A stretch of 64,000 bases of DNA from NCBI RefSeq assembly GCF_007991515.1, contig NZ_BJYM01000002.1, positions 1 through 64,000 on the forward strand. Reading direction: 5' to 3'. Positions 45,089-54,231 of the stretch are shown here, piece after piece. This DNA comes from Oceanobacillus sojae. GTDB lineage: Bacteria > Bacillota > Bacilli > Bacillales > Amphibacillaceae. Within the stretch, counting starts at the first letter, position 1. Each line of letters opens with the position of its first letter. The notes under the pieces are model-generated. The model saw only the letters and a list, made by a program, of their open reading frames with translations. It was not told the origin of the DNA and made no database searches. A program made the translations under genes and the position numbers.

Positions 45089-48031
45089 TTATGTGGAGAG
45101 ATGAATTATATCCCCATTGGCAGCTTCAGCCAGCTCCCTGCGGCATGTAAATAATATCACTTGCTGTTCTTCAGCTAATCTCCTTAACACCTTTTGCATT
45201 TTCTCTGTACGATTCATATCAAAATGTACAAAAGCATCATCCATAAGGAATGGTAAACCAGATGTTTTTGCCATCACCTCATTTATAGCAAACCTCAAGG
45301 AAATGTATAGCTGATCCTTGGTTCCCTGAGAAAGCTCCTCTACATAAAACCGCTGTTTTTTCTTACTATTTTCTACCTGAAAAGATCTTTCCGCTGCCGG
45401 TGAATATATTGTATCATATTGATTTGCTGTAATCTCTTTAAAATAGATTTGTGCTGTTTCTATAACAAGTGCCAAGTACTTGTCCTTAAATTGATTTTTA
45501 GCAGCTTGCAGCATGCGTAAAGCCGTTTTTTGCACTGCCCAATTTCTCACCAGATCCTCCAGCTCTTCCTTTTCCATTGCCAGCTGATGCATTTGCAAGG
45601 ATATGTCTTCCTCGGATTCAAGCTGCTCTATCCGCAATCTCTGCTCTGCAAGCTGGCTTTTTAATTGTTCTAAGTCTTCTTCATAATCAGCCAGCGCTAA
45701 TTCCAGTTCTTTTTTATTCTTATAATAGTTCTCCGCTTCTAAAGGAGCATCAGTCAATTCCTGCTGCCATTCTTCAGGAATCAATATCTGAAGCCTTTCT
45801 TTTAGCTCCTCCAGACGTTCATAAAGCTTATTATATTGCTCTTTTCTCGTTTGTTTTTCAAAATAGATCTCTTCTGACTCTGTCCCAGAGGCTTTTAAGA
45901 GTTTATCTCTTTCCTCCACATAACGGCTTCGTTTTTGTTTTAACACCGTCAGTTTATTCTGGACATCCATTATGAATTGTGTAAGCTGCTGAAGCTCGTG
46001 CTGATGCTGCTGTTCGTGCTGTTGTATATCCTCCAGTGCGAGCATCATTTCTTCCAGGTTGGTTTGATTGGCTAACCCATTTGTCTTAAACCAATTCTTG
46101 ACCTGGTTAGAAAACTCGTATATCCTTTCTGTTACTCTATCCAATTCTTTTTCTAAACTTTGTTTTTCATTGGTCAGCTGAATCAGCTTTTGTAAGAGAT
46201 GATAGATATCCTGCCAGTATAAAACATTCACAGTCTGTAAAAAGGGAAACTGATTTTGCTGATCAACAACATTCTCTTCCAAACTATTTTGCTGCTCTGC
46301 TAAATCAAATCGTACTGCTTCATTTGCCTCAAATTGACTGCGTGTATGCTGTAATCTGTCTTCTAATGAATGCAGCCTGCGCTGTAATTCCTGCTGCTCT
46401 TCCAGGATTTCCTTTGCCTCCCGGTACTCCGCTTCTGTCACGTCAGTTTCCTGGCCAGGATGATTCTGCTGCGGGCTTTCCCGCTGCTGCTTTAATTGTT
46501 TAATATCCTGCAGCTGTATACGCCGAAAATAATATACTCCCGCAACGACGGCAAGACTTATCAGATACAGCCAGGGAATATCTGCTGTAAAACCAGTCAA
46601 AGCTCCAGCCAAAGCTATCACTGCTCCAGTGATAGCGAGCATCCGCCCTTGCTTTTGCTTCTCTTGAATCATTTTCTCAAGGATTTGATACATATTCTTT
46701 TGCTGCCTTCCATCCTGATGATTCTTCTGTTTATAAGCTTCTATCCGCTGATTTAATTCTTTTATATGTGCTTCAGCAAGCAGTTCCTGGTTTAAATCCT
46801 TCTGCTCTTCCTCCATTCGGGATTTTTCTTTTAAAAGCTGTTCTTTTTTTTGAATACTCCCAGTAAGTTTATCCTGTATATTTTCCTGTTCTTTCCGTAA
46901 GGATCCCCATTCTTTTTCAAGATAGAATGGCAATTCCTGCTGCTCCAGTTCATCCGCTGTTATATGAATCTGCTTCTCCTGAATCATTTCTGTTATTTCA
47001 CGGGTTTTATAACTGTAATCCTGTTCTAACGTTCTCTGGCGTTCCCGCATTAATGTTATTTCCGCTTTTTGATTCAAAAGAGAATCTAACTGTGCTTTTT
47101 TCTCATTCTGGAGGGAGGCAATTTCTAAATCCTTTTTTTTCTTCGTATAAGTATCCAATGTAGCCTGCTGAGATTCAAGCTCTCTATTAATATTATTTAT
47201 ATCTATATACAGCGTTTTTATTTGCTCTTGATCATCTAACGGGAAATCACGCACATCAGCCAGCTCTTGAAGCTCTCCAGAAACAAGTTGCATTTCTTTT
47301 CGGACAGGCAGTATTTTCTCCATAAGCTGTTCTTTCTCAAGCTGTTCATTCGTTTGTGCAATTTGTGCTTTTTTTAATGTGTGCTTTTTCTCCAGCGTAT
47401 GGATTTTTTCTACCTGTTCTTTATATGATTTTTCAAGTCTCTTACTTTCTCCCAACTGCTTATCCATAGCACGTATCTCATTTAATTTTTCATTAATAAC
47501 CGGCTTTGTACCAGAGGGTTTAAATTGCTTTTGTAATTCTGACTGCAGTTTCTTCTCTACCTTATAAACCGCTGCTGACCCTGTTAAACCGATACTTAAC
47601 AGAAGTTCACTTATATCCGATTCCTTCATATTCTGGAAGACAGCTAGATCCTGGTTGGAAAAGGAATAAATCGATTGAAAGGCTTCTGCATTCATATTTC
47701 CCAAAAGCTTCCTGAACCAGGCTTCATCCCTTTCTTCCCCATTATTAGCAAAATATTGTACTTGTGAAGCATCCAGTCTTTCTATCCATACAGTACCCTC
47801 AAAAGGATGATCTATAATCATCCTTCCCCCCAGCTTACTGCTTGTTTTTGGACGATAAAAATCACATTTCTTTTTTGTCATACCGAAAAGCATATATATA
47901 ATAAATTGATGCAAGGTTGTTTTGCCAGATTCATTATCGCCAAGAAGTGTTATCAGATTGGAATTGGAAAAGGAAAAAGTCTGATCGACCCACCGGCCAA
48001 ATCCGTATATCGTTATTTCCTTTATCTTCAC
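45089..48031 (-). CDS. yhaN: SbcC/Rad50-like ATPase YhaN
   Basis: A 980-residue SMC-like protein. The N-terminal ATPase half has GFGRWVDQTFSF and Walker A LLGDNESGKTTLHQF; the C-terminal half has VEELSQGTKDQLYISLRFAI and LPFLMDDAFVHFD. Between them lie long coiled coils (about 165-440 and 500-780) interrupted by a hydrophobic stretch near residues 460-490 (MLAITGAVIALAGALTG, LYLISLAVVAGVYYF), which may anchor it to the membrane. It starts at GTG 48031 and overlaps the yhaO stop by 4 bases. Partner of YhaO. Confidence 0.93.
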   Translation of the reverse strand: MKIKEITIYGFGRWVDQTFSFSNSNLITLLGDNESGKTTLHQFIIYMLFGMTKKKCDFYRPKTSSKLGGRMIIDHPFEGTVWIERLDASQVQYFANNGEERDEAWFRKLLGNMNAEAFQSIYSFSNQDLAVFQNMKESDISELLLSIGLTGSAAVYKVEKKLQSELQKQFKPSGTKPVINEKLNEIRAMDKQLGESKRLEKSYKEQVEKIHTLEKKHTLKKAQIAQTNEQLEKEQLMEKILPVRKEMQLVSGELQELADVRDFPLDDQEQIKTLYIDINNINRELESQQATLDTYTKKKKDLEIASLQNEKKAQLDSLLNQKAEITLMRERQRTLEQDYSYKTREITEMIQEKQIHITADELEQQELPFYLEKEWGSLRKEQENIQDKLTGSIQKKEQLLKEKSRMEEEQKDLNQELLAEAHIKELNQRIEAYKQKNHQDGRQQKNMYQILEKMIQEKQKQGRMLAITGAVIALAGALTGFTADIPWLYLISLAVVAGVYYFRRIQLQDIKQLKQQRESPQQNHPGQETDVTEAEYREAKEILEEQQELQRRLHSLEDRLQHTRSQFEANEAVRFDLAEQQNSLEENVVDQQNQFPFLQTVNVLYWQDIYHLLQKLIQLTNEKQSLEKELDRVTERIYEFSNQVKNWFKTNGLANQTNLEEMMLALEDIQQHEQQHQHELQQLTQFIMDVQNKLTVLKQKRSRYVEERDKLLKASGTESEEIYFEKQTRKEQYNKLYERLEELKERLQILIPEEWQQELTDAPLEAENYYKNKKELELALADYEEDLEQLKSQLAEQRLRIEQLESEEDISLQMHQLAMEKEELEDLVRNWAVQKTALRMLQAAKNQFKDKYLALVIETAQIYFKEITANQYDTIYSPAAERSFQVENSKKKQRFYVEELSQGTKDQLYISLRFAINEVMAKTSGLPFLMDDAFVHFDMNRTEKMQKVLRRLAEEQQVILFTCRRELAEAANGDIIHLST

Positions 48032-49242
48032 TCCGCTCTCTCCCTTCGCAATAACATATTCAGCAGCTGATAGGCATCCTCTTTAACATCCTGCTCCTCT
48101 TCATCGGATAAGGAGGATAGGAATTTACGTGCATTCCGGTGATGATAAATTTCATTTAAGCCTTCTTGGATAAATGAAGTATCTGCTTCTTCCAATATGT
48201 CTTTTAAAAAAGAGTCCTCCATCCAGGTCGATTCTTTCTCCAAAACAACCCGGTAATGGTAGATATACTGCCATGGAAAGGCTTCAGCCACAGATTCATT
48301 GACCACTTCAATTAAATCTTGAATGAATCCTTCATCCGGTGTGAACAATTCATTTTCTTTTGCTGTTATTTTTAAATATAATAAGCTCGGTACACTATAT
48401 GCTGGCAGCTGGCTCATAATGGACTTTTCTGCATGTGACGGAGTAGGACACTCTCGGATGTCCACCTCAACCTCTTCATAACGGATTGCCTGAAGCGGTA
48501 GAAATGTCTGTTTTATATTGTGCTTGCTCAAACTTATAAGGTAACAGCCTTTTTCTCCCGTTTCCTTCCGGTGCCTCCCCTGGATATTACCAGGATAAAT
48601 AACCGGCGGATTGGTATACAACTGCTGTCTTGTATGTATATGGCCCAAAGCCCAATAATCCATTCCTTTATTTAACAAGTCCTTTATTAGAAACGGTGCA
48701 TACGAATCATGTTCCGTATTCGTTGCCACACTTCCATGCAGCATGGCAATATGAAATGGAAATTCTCCATCAGCAATCTTATACTCAGATGATTTATTTT
48801 CATATACCGCTCTATTTTCATAACTAAATCCATATATTGCTGCAGCTGCTTCACCGTTTTTATAAAAAGGAATGCATGTTACTCTCTCCTCTGAAAAGAT
48901 GTGCACATTATCAGGATATTCCACATCAAAGGAATCACCTTTCATAAAATCATGGTTCCCATAGGATAAAAATACATCAATATTCTGTTCTGCCAGTCGT
49001 TCAAAGGCACGCCGCAATCTTATTTGTGCTTTTAAACTTTGTGATTCATGGTCGTATAAATCACCGGCTAACAAAACAAAGTCAACGTTATTGTTTATCG
49101 CTTCATCGACCAAATGGTTCAAAGCGGTAAACGTGCTTTCTTGAATTTCTTTAAATATATTTGCAGGTACATGCCTTAAGCCTTTAAACAAGCTGTCTAA
49201 GTGTAAATCCGCTGCATGAATAAAAGTAACCGCAGAATCCAC
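48028..49242 (-). CDS. yhaO: SbcD/Mre11-like metallophosphoesterase YhaO
   Basis: A 404-residue calcineurin-type nuclease with the five phosphoesterase motifs: HAADLHLDS, LLAGDLYDHES, SYGNHDFMKGD, AMLHGSV and WALGHIHTRQ. The C terminus is the helical capping region contacting the ATPase. With YhaN it should form an Mre11-Rad50-like complex. Start: GTG at 49242 fits GGGAG spacing better than the GTG three codons earlier. Confidence 0.93.
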   Translation of the reverse strand: MDSAVTFIHAADLHLDSLFKGLRHVPANIFKEIQESTFTALNHLVDEAINNNVDFVLLAGDLYDHESQSLKAQIRLRRAFERLAEQNIDVFLSYGNHDFMKGDSFDVEYPDNVHIFSEERVTCIPFYKNGEAAAAIYGFSYENRAVYENKSSEYKIADGEFPFHIAMLHGSVATNTEHDSYAPFLIKDLLNKGMDYWALGHIHTRQQLYTNPPVIYPGNIQGRHRKETGEKGCYLISLSKHNIKQTFLPLQAIRYEEVEVDIRECPTPSHAEKSIMSQLPAYSVPSLLYLKITAKENELFTPDEGFIQDLIEVVNESVAEAFPWQYIYHYRVVLEKESTWMEDSFLKDILEEADTSFIQEGLNEIYHHRNARKFLSSLSDEEEQDVKEDAYQLLNMLLRRERAE

Positions 49243-49315
49243 AATCTCCACTCCCAGTTTAATGATATCCTTATTTTAACAGAGCTAATAATAGAATGCA
49301 CGTTCTATCATCAAA

Positions 49316-49345
49316 TAAAAAAGCCTGCCCAGGGCAGACTTTTCA
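49316..49345 (-). terminator. Terminator after csoR
   Basis: AAAAGTCTGCCC / GGGCAGGCTTTT stem with short loop and T-run on the minus strand. Confidence 0.8.
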
Positions 49346-49354
49346 AAACATATT

Positions 49355-49654
49355 TTATTTTGTAAACTGATGAAGTACATCCATCAGCTCTTCAATCGCT
49401 TCATCGCCTTCTCCAGACTTCACTGCATCGCTGACGCAGTGTTTGACATGACGTTCAGCTACTTCAAATCCTACACGCTTCAACGCTGAATTGATGGCAC
49501 TGATTTGAACAAGAATATCCACACAGTATCTATCTTCATCAATCATTTTTTGAATGCCGCGCACCTGGCCTTCTATTCTTTTTAATCGATTGGTAACTGC
49601 TTTTTTCTCTGTTTCTGTTCTTGGTTTCAATGTATGCTCATGTAAGGAATCCAT
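49355..49654 (-). CDS. csoR: Copper-sensing repressor CsoR
   Basis: A 99-residue all-helical repressor. The Cu(I) ligands Cys44 (DRYCVDIL), His69 and Cys73 (ERHVKHCV) are present, and the N-terminal RLKRIEGQVRGIQKMI is typical. CsoR releases DNA on binding copper. No copZA genes are adjacent, so it acts in trans on a distant locus and possibly on itself. AAAAGGAGG precedes the ATG. Confidence 0.92.
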   Translation of the reverse strand: MDSLHEHTLKPRTETEKKAVTNRLKRIEGQVRGIQKMIDEDRYCVDILVQISAINSALKRVGFEVAERHVKHCVSDAVKSGEGDEAIEELMDVLHQFTK

Positions 49655-49684
49655 CGTATCCCTCCTTTTATCTTCATCTATAAA

Positions 49685-49701
49685 ATACCACCCTGCCGTA
49701 T
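49685..49701 (-). promoter_or_regulatory. Candidate CsoR operator
   Basis: ATACCACCCTGCCGTAT, an ATAC/GTAT-bounded GC-rich pseudo-palindrome like known CsoR sites, 30 bp before the csoR start. Suggests autoregulation. The rest of the 349-base gap up to the yhaP terminator is AT-rich with no gene. Confidence 0.4.
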
Positions 49702-49971
49702 ATATGTCAACGAAGAAGCGTTCACTTAAAGGCTGAGAGTATAATTACTGAAAAGAAATGAACTTAAGGTATAATAATAGCGCATAATAAACTTTATCTT
49801 TAATATAACATAAATTATCCATTATTATTTTATAGCTGTTTTTTATATTATTCCTTATTAGCAGTAATTATATAAGATAAGATTTTTTTCGGCAAATACA
49901 TTTAGCATAAGACTGAAAAGGGATTGTTAGAATACGGGAAGTGGAATAAATAAAAATTTGAAATATAAGTG

Positions 49972-50000
49972 AAAAACCTCCAATCGCTGGAGGCTTTTTG
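49972..50000 (-). terminator. Terminator after yhaP
   Basis: AAAAAGCCTCCA / TGGAGGTTTTT stem-loop right after the stop codon. Confidence 0.85.
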
Positions 50001-50003
50001 CAT

Positions 50004-51257
50004 CTATTCTTTTTTCGATAAGTTTATAGCGCGTTTTAAATCCTTCAATGATCCAGACTTACCATACATCAGTACACCGCCTTTGTAGACTCGTGCTGCC
50101 AATGCAGCAAATGCAGCTATGGTCAAAACAAGAATACTGATGGACAAGGCTATTTCCCAGATTGGGATATTCAGCATGCCGATTCGAAGAAACATAATCA
50201 TCGGCGCAAAGAAAGGTATATAGGATGTTACAGTAATCATTGTCGATTCAGGCACGCTTAGACCTGTTGCCGCAAGTATAAATGCAATAACAATTAACAT
50301 AACCATTGGCATAATTAATTGATTAACATCCTCTATCCGGCTGACTAATGATCCCAGCATCGCAGCTAATGTTGCATAAAGGAAATACCCTAATAAGAAA
50401 AAGACAACTGCGTAAATATAAATCACCGGATCATTATTTGTAAGTCCCATTACTTCAAAAAATTCGCCTGCCATCGTGTCTTGATTTGCTTGGATGGCAA
50501 AATAACCTCCACCAAGCAGTATGATAACTTGTGTTAATCCTAAGAAGGCAATCCCAATAATTTTTGCAAACATATGTGTAATTGGAGGAGCACTGGAGAT
50601 AAGAAGCTCCATCACACGGGAAGATTTTTCTGTTGCAACATCTGTGGCAATCATCTGTCCATAGACTAAAACAGTCATATACAGAACAAACAGCATCACG
50701 TAAACTAGACCTCTTGACTGATTCATTTCTTCCGCTGTTCTTGCACTGTCATCCAGTTGTTCTGTATCTAAGGTCACAGGAGCATAAATAGTCGCCAACG
50801 TTTCCTGGTCAATCCCGGTCTCCTGTGTTCCAACAACCGTTTTCAGCTGCTGTAATACCTGCTCAATTTCTACTTGTTCTCCCATTTCAGAAATACGGTT
50901 TGCGTAATAACTTCCCTCAGGTAAATTATTTTCATCCGTTGTAATTATAAGTAAACCATCGTATTTTTCATCTATTACTTCCTGTTTGGCAGATTCCTCT
51001 GTTCCTTCAAAATTTTCAAAGGTAATCCCGGCCCCGCCACTTATCTCATCTTCCTGCAAATAACTGCTGTAAATTTCAGATTCATCCATGACAAGTACAT
51101 GTTCGGATTCGTCATCACTTGAAAACATTTCAAGAATGGAAGGTAAATTTGCTAAGCCAATAATGATTGCCAATGTAATAGCCGTTGTAATAATAAATGA
51201 TTTCGCTTTAACTCTGGAAAAATATGTGTGTCCAACAATCGTCCAGAACTTATTCAT
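50004..51257 (-). CDS. yhaP: ABC-2 type permease YhaP (NatB-like)
   Basis: A 417-residue membrane subunit: one N-terminal helix (about 23-40), a large extracytoplasmic domain (about 45-175) rich in acidic residues, then five or six helices from GLVYVMLFVLYMTVLVYGQM onward. This is the NatB/ABC2_membrane_3 layout of exporters. ATG at 51257, overlapping the yhaQ end by 8 bases. In Bacillus such pairs are linked to Na+ or drug efflux; the substrate is not proven. Confidence 0.9.
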   Translation of the reverse strand: MNKFWTIVGHTYFSRVKAKSFIITTAITLAIIIGLANLPSILEMFSSDDESEHVLVMDESEIYSSYLQEDEISGGAGITFENFEGTEESAKQEVIDEKYDGLLIITTDENNLPEGSYYANRISEMGEQVEIEQVLQQLKTVVGTQETGIDQETLATIYAPVTLDTEQLDDSARTAEEMNQSRGLVYVMLFVLYMTVLVYGQMIATDVATEKSSRVMELLISSAPPITHMFAKIIGIAFLGLTQVIILLGGGYFAIQANQDTMAGEFFEVMGLTNNDPVIYIYAVVFFLLGYFLYATLAAMLGSLVSRIEDVNQLIMPMVMLIVIAFILAATGLSVPESTMITVTSYIPFFAPMIMFLRIGMLNIPIWEIALSISILVLTIAAFAALAARVYKGGVLMYGKSGSLKDLKRAINLSKKE

Positions 51258-52146
51258 AAGAAGCACCTACCTTTGCGATAAAAATGTCATTTAAAGATGG
51301 TTCTTCTATTTCGAACTTTCGGACAAAACCTTTCCCATGTAAACTTGAAAAGATATCCTGCGCCGTCTTCTCATCCTCAATCTGCAGTGCACATCCATCC
51401 GGCAATTCTTTATAAGAAGCCACGCCACGATAATCCTTTAAAAATTCCATGGAAAAATCGCCGCGGATATTAAGATTTTTCTTTCCAAAGCTGCGTTTAA
51501 TTTCCCGTAATGAGCCATGTACAACAGGAGCCCCTTTTTGCAGAATACAGATATGCTGACACATCTCCTCCACATGCTCCATCTGATGAGAAGAGAAAAC
51601 AATGGATGTTCCTTGATTTTTTAAATCCTTGACAGCACCTTTTAACATCTCCACATTAACCGGATCTAACCCGGAAAATGGTTCATCTAATATTAATAAC
51701 TTGGGCTCATGAATTACGGCAGAAATAAACTGTATTTTCTGCTGGTTCCCTTTCGATAATTCCTGTACTTTTTTATCTAAGTACTCAGGCACTTTAAACC
51801 GTTCCAGCCATTCATCAAGCTTCTGAAGAATATCTTGTTTTTTCATTCCTCTTAATCGACCTAAGTAAATAATCTGCTCTTTCACAGTTAATTTCGGGTA
51901 CAACCCTCTTTCTTCCGGCAGATAACCAATTAAATGGCTTTCATTATAAGAAATGGGTTTATCCTGCCAGGTGATATCTCCAGATGTTTTATCTAGTAAC
52001 CCGAGAATCATCCGGAAGGTCGTTGTTTTACCAGCTCCATTTCCTCCTAAGAAACCAAACATCTCACTTTCTGGTATCTCAAGAGATAAATTATTCACAG
52101 CAGTATGTTCTCCAAACCGCTTCGTTACATTTGATAATTTCAGCAC
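51250..52146 (-). CDS. yhaQ: ABC transporter ATPase YhaQ (NatA-like)
   Basis: A 298-residue ATPase: Walker A FLGGNGAGKTTTF, signature ELSKGNQQKIQF, Walker B KLLILDEPFSGLDPVN, switch SSHQM, and the C-terminal domain typical of NatA-type exporters. The start is GTG at 52146. Translationally coupled to yhaP. Confidence 0.93.
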   Translation of the reverse strand: MLKLSNVTKRFGEHTAVNNLSLEIPESEMFGFLGGNGAGKTTTFRMILGLLDKTSGDITWQDKPISYNESHLIGYLPEERGLYPKLTVKEQIIYLGRLRGMKKQDILQKLDEWLERFKVPEYLDKKVQELSKGNQQKIQFISAVIHEPKLLILDEPFSGLDPVNVEMLKGAVKDLKNQGTSIVFSSHQMEHVEEMCQHICILQKGAPVVHGSLREIKRSFGKKNLNIRGDFSMEFLKDYRGVASYKELPDGCALQIEDEKTAQDIFSSLHGKGFVRKFEIEEPSLNDIFIAKVGASYE

Positions 52147-52179
52147 ATACCTCTCTCCCTTCCTTTTACTAACTTATAC

Positions 52180-52205
52180 AATTGAACGAATGAAAAGGTT
52201 CAATT
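52180..52205 (-). promoter_or_regulatory. Inverted repeat upstream of yhaQ
   Basis: AATTGAAC-N10-GTTCAATT, 34 bp before the yhaQ start. A perfect 8-bp dyad of operator shape; the regulator is not identified. Confidence 0.45.
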
Positions 52206-52412
52206 ATATTCAAATTTTTATTTATTCAATTTGTAATACGCACAAAAGATAAAATCGTTTCATCTTTTCTTATATTTCCTCATGTATATTTTGTCTGGTA
52301 CCTATGTCTTAAACGCTTTCCATTCAAAAATGAATAGATATTCATTGCAATATTTACTCACTTTGATTTACAATTTATAAATAAAGCGATTTCATTTATT
52401 GGAGGGTATATC

Positions 52413-52598
52413 ATGGCTGCATATTATTTAACGGTATTTTCAAAAACTGGGGAAAAGCTGCTGGATGAGCAGTTTGAAGCTTCGAATGATTTAGATGCGA
52501 AAGAAATAGGTAAGGGTAAACTTGAGAATGAAGGATACGCCGAACATACACATCGTTGTGCCAGTTCAAGTGCTAAACTGGTCCTCTTCCATCGTTAA
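52413..52598 (+). CDS. yhzD: Small protein YhzD
   Basis: A 61-residue soluble protein: YYLTVFSKTGEKLLDEQFEA, then EGYAEHTHRCASSSAKLVLF. The length and ending HRC-AKLVLFHR match YhzD of unknown function. GGAGGGT precedes the ATG. Convergent with yheA. Confidence 0.8.
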   Translation: MAAYYLTVFSKTGEKLLDEQFEASNDLDAKEIGKGKLENEGYAEHTHRCASSSAKLVLFHR

Positions 52599-52644
52599 AA
52601 ATACCCCGCTGCTACAAAATGTAATGTAGCAGCGGGGTATTTAT
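52597..52644. terminator. Bidirectional terminator yhzD/yheA
   Basis: AAATACCCCGCTGCTAC / GTAGCAGCGGGGTATTT perfect stem between convergent genes. Confidence 0.9.
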
Positions 52645-52652
52645 CAAACTGT

Positions 52653-53000
52653 TTATTCAGCAGCACCGTAGAGTTCTTCTAATGGTTTTGTGATAATTTG
52701 AGAAATTTCGTTAATCACATTGTTTAGTTTTTGCTCTTCTTCCATTAATTTCGAGATTGCTTCATGCTGTTGTACAGTCTCAACAATTTGTCTTGCTTTT
52801 TCAATTTCTTCTTCGGAAATATCTAAGCCTTGCATATGCTTTTCTTGTAAGTTGAGTTGTGTTTCACGGAAGTTTTCAAACATTTGCTTTGCAGCAGGGT
52901 CAGACATCACTGCATCATAAGCCTGTTTTAAATCTTTAAATTCTGCGCTTTCACGAAGTGCTTGTTCTAATTGATTTGCTTGCTCTTGTAAATTTGCCAT
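52653..53000 (-). CDS. yheA: YlbF/YmcA-family protein YheA
   Basis: A 115-residue all-helical protein, Pfam Com_YlbF type: LRESAEFKDLKQAYDAVMSD and MFENFRETQLNLQEKHMQG. YlbF and YmcA relatives act with RNase Y and in competence/biofilm control; YheA itself is uncharacterised. The ATG at 53000 follows GGAGGAATT, which removes seven upstream residues. Confidence 0.88.
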   Translation of the reverse strand: MANLQEQANQLEQALRESAEFKDLKQAYDAVMSDPAAKQMFENFRETQLNLQEKHMQGLDISEEEIEKARQIVETVQQHEAISKLMEEEQKLNNVINEISQIITKPLEELYGAAE

Positions 53001-53216
53001 AAAATATAATTCCTCCTTCATCGTCTCTTGCTACTATAACAAAGCTGTTAACGTATGTATAGCTATATCTATTTGGTGTCACGAAAAAATTCTACAGTTA
53101 TATTTCAGGTATAATGAAAAGGAGTATATATATTTTCAAGGAAAAAGCTGCTGCACTAATTATTATTTATATGTAGGATTTTTTATTCTTACATAAATGA
53201 AAAAGGGGAAATAAGA

Positions 53217-54116
53217 TTGAATTTACAACGATTAAAAAGACTCTACCCAAGTTTAATAAAATTGCCCAAAAACCGCGAGGATATTAATCCTGATTATCGA
53301 TGGTATCAATTTGAAAATACAATTATCGGTATTGATAATAAAGAATTGACTGAGAGAGATAGAATACTTTTAGGCACCTTTCTTCCCGCTTATCAAATTC
53401 AATTACCAGTCCAAACATCCAAAGAAAAGGAATGGGAAATTCGCATTCAAGAAAAGAATAACCAAAACCTTGGAAAAGAAGGACGCTATCGTTTTATTTT
53501 CTTTCAAATTGAAAAAGGACAGGTTGATCTGGATACATTTAAACAAATCCTGCAAGAATTTTTTTATGGAGATTTATCTATTCTTTGGAATAATGGAAAT
53601 AAAGGATTTATTATTGAAGACCGCAAGAATTATTTGGAAGAAGATTTAGCTTATCATCATCTTGCGGATACATTAATGAGCGAATTATATGTAAAAACTA
53701 CTTTCTTCATCGGTCCTTACTTGGAAAATGACAGTGATTTAGAAGACTATATCCAACAAATCACACAGATGGCAGAGATGAGCTTTCGCAAAATGGATAC
53801 TGCTGTGATTGACTATACCCAAGTATATCCTTCTTTTCTTATTGAAACTCTCTCCTCCAAAGAACAGCAGCAGCTGAGCCAATGGATTTTAAAGGAGTTT
53901 ACAACAGATCAGGAAGCATTAGATACCATTCAGATGTTTATTGAATGTAATTTAAATGTCTCAGAAACCGCAAAAAAATTATATATTCACAGAAACAGCT
54001 TACAGTATCGGCTCGATAAATTTCATGAAAGCACAGGTATTGATATCAAACAATTTGATAAGGCTTTTACCGTTTATTTAGCTATTCTGGCAAACATGCA
54101 CAATTTCCACACATAA
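53217..54116 (+). CDS. PucR/CdaR-type transcriptional regulator
   Basis: A 299-residue protein whose C terminus is the PucR-type HTH: MFIECNLNVSETAKKLYIHR followed by NSLQYRLDKFHESTGID. The N-terminal 200 residues are not a recognised sensor domain. The start is TTG at 53217 behind AAAGGGG. It lies directly upstream of msmX and may regulate it, which is a positional inference. Confidence 0.85.
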   Translation: MNLQRLKRLYPSLIKLPKNREDINPDYRWYQFENTIIGIDNKELTERDRILLGTFLPAYQIQLPVQTSKEKEWEIRIQEKNNQNLGKEGRYRFIFFQIEKGQVDLDTFKQILQEFFYGDLSILWNNGNKGFIIEDRKNYLEEDLAYHHLADTLMSELYVKTTFFIGPYLENDSDLEDYIQQITQMAEMSFRKMDTAVIDYTQVYPSFLIETLSSKEQQQLSQWILKEFTTDQEALDTIQMFIECNLNVSETAKKLYIHRNSLQYRLDKFHESTGIDIKQFDKAFTVYLAILANMHNFHT

Positions 54117-54174
54117 TTTTGTGCAACATTTCCATATTGTTTTTACAGCTTTTTCAGTAAAATAAAACCAGATG

Positions 54175-54188
54175 TTAAAACGCTTTCA
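54175..54188 (+). promoter_or_regulatory. Candidate CcpA cre upstream of msmX
   Basis: TTAAAACGCTTTCA matches 13 of 14 positions of TGWAANCGNTNWCA when the W is read leniently; it lies 44 bp before the msmX start. Confidence 0.45.
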
Positions 54189-54231
54189 AATATAAACTTT
54201 TGAAATTTAAACAATCGAGGGAGATGTAAGC

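Noticed and set aside
52305..52322. TTAAACGCTTTCC upstream of yhzD considered as a cre.
   Set aside because: Three mismatches to the CcpA consensus, including the terminal CA.
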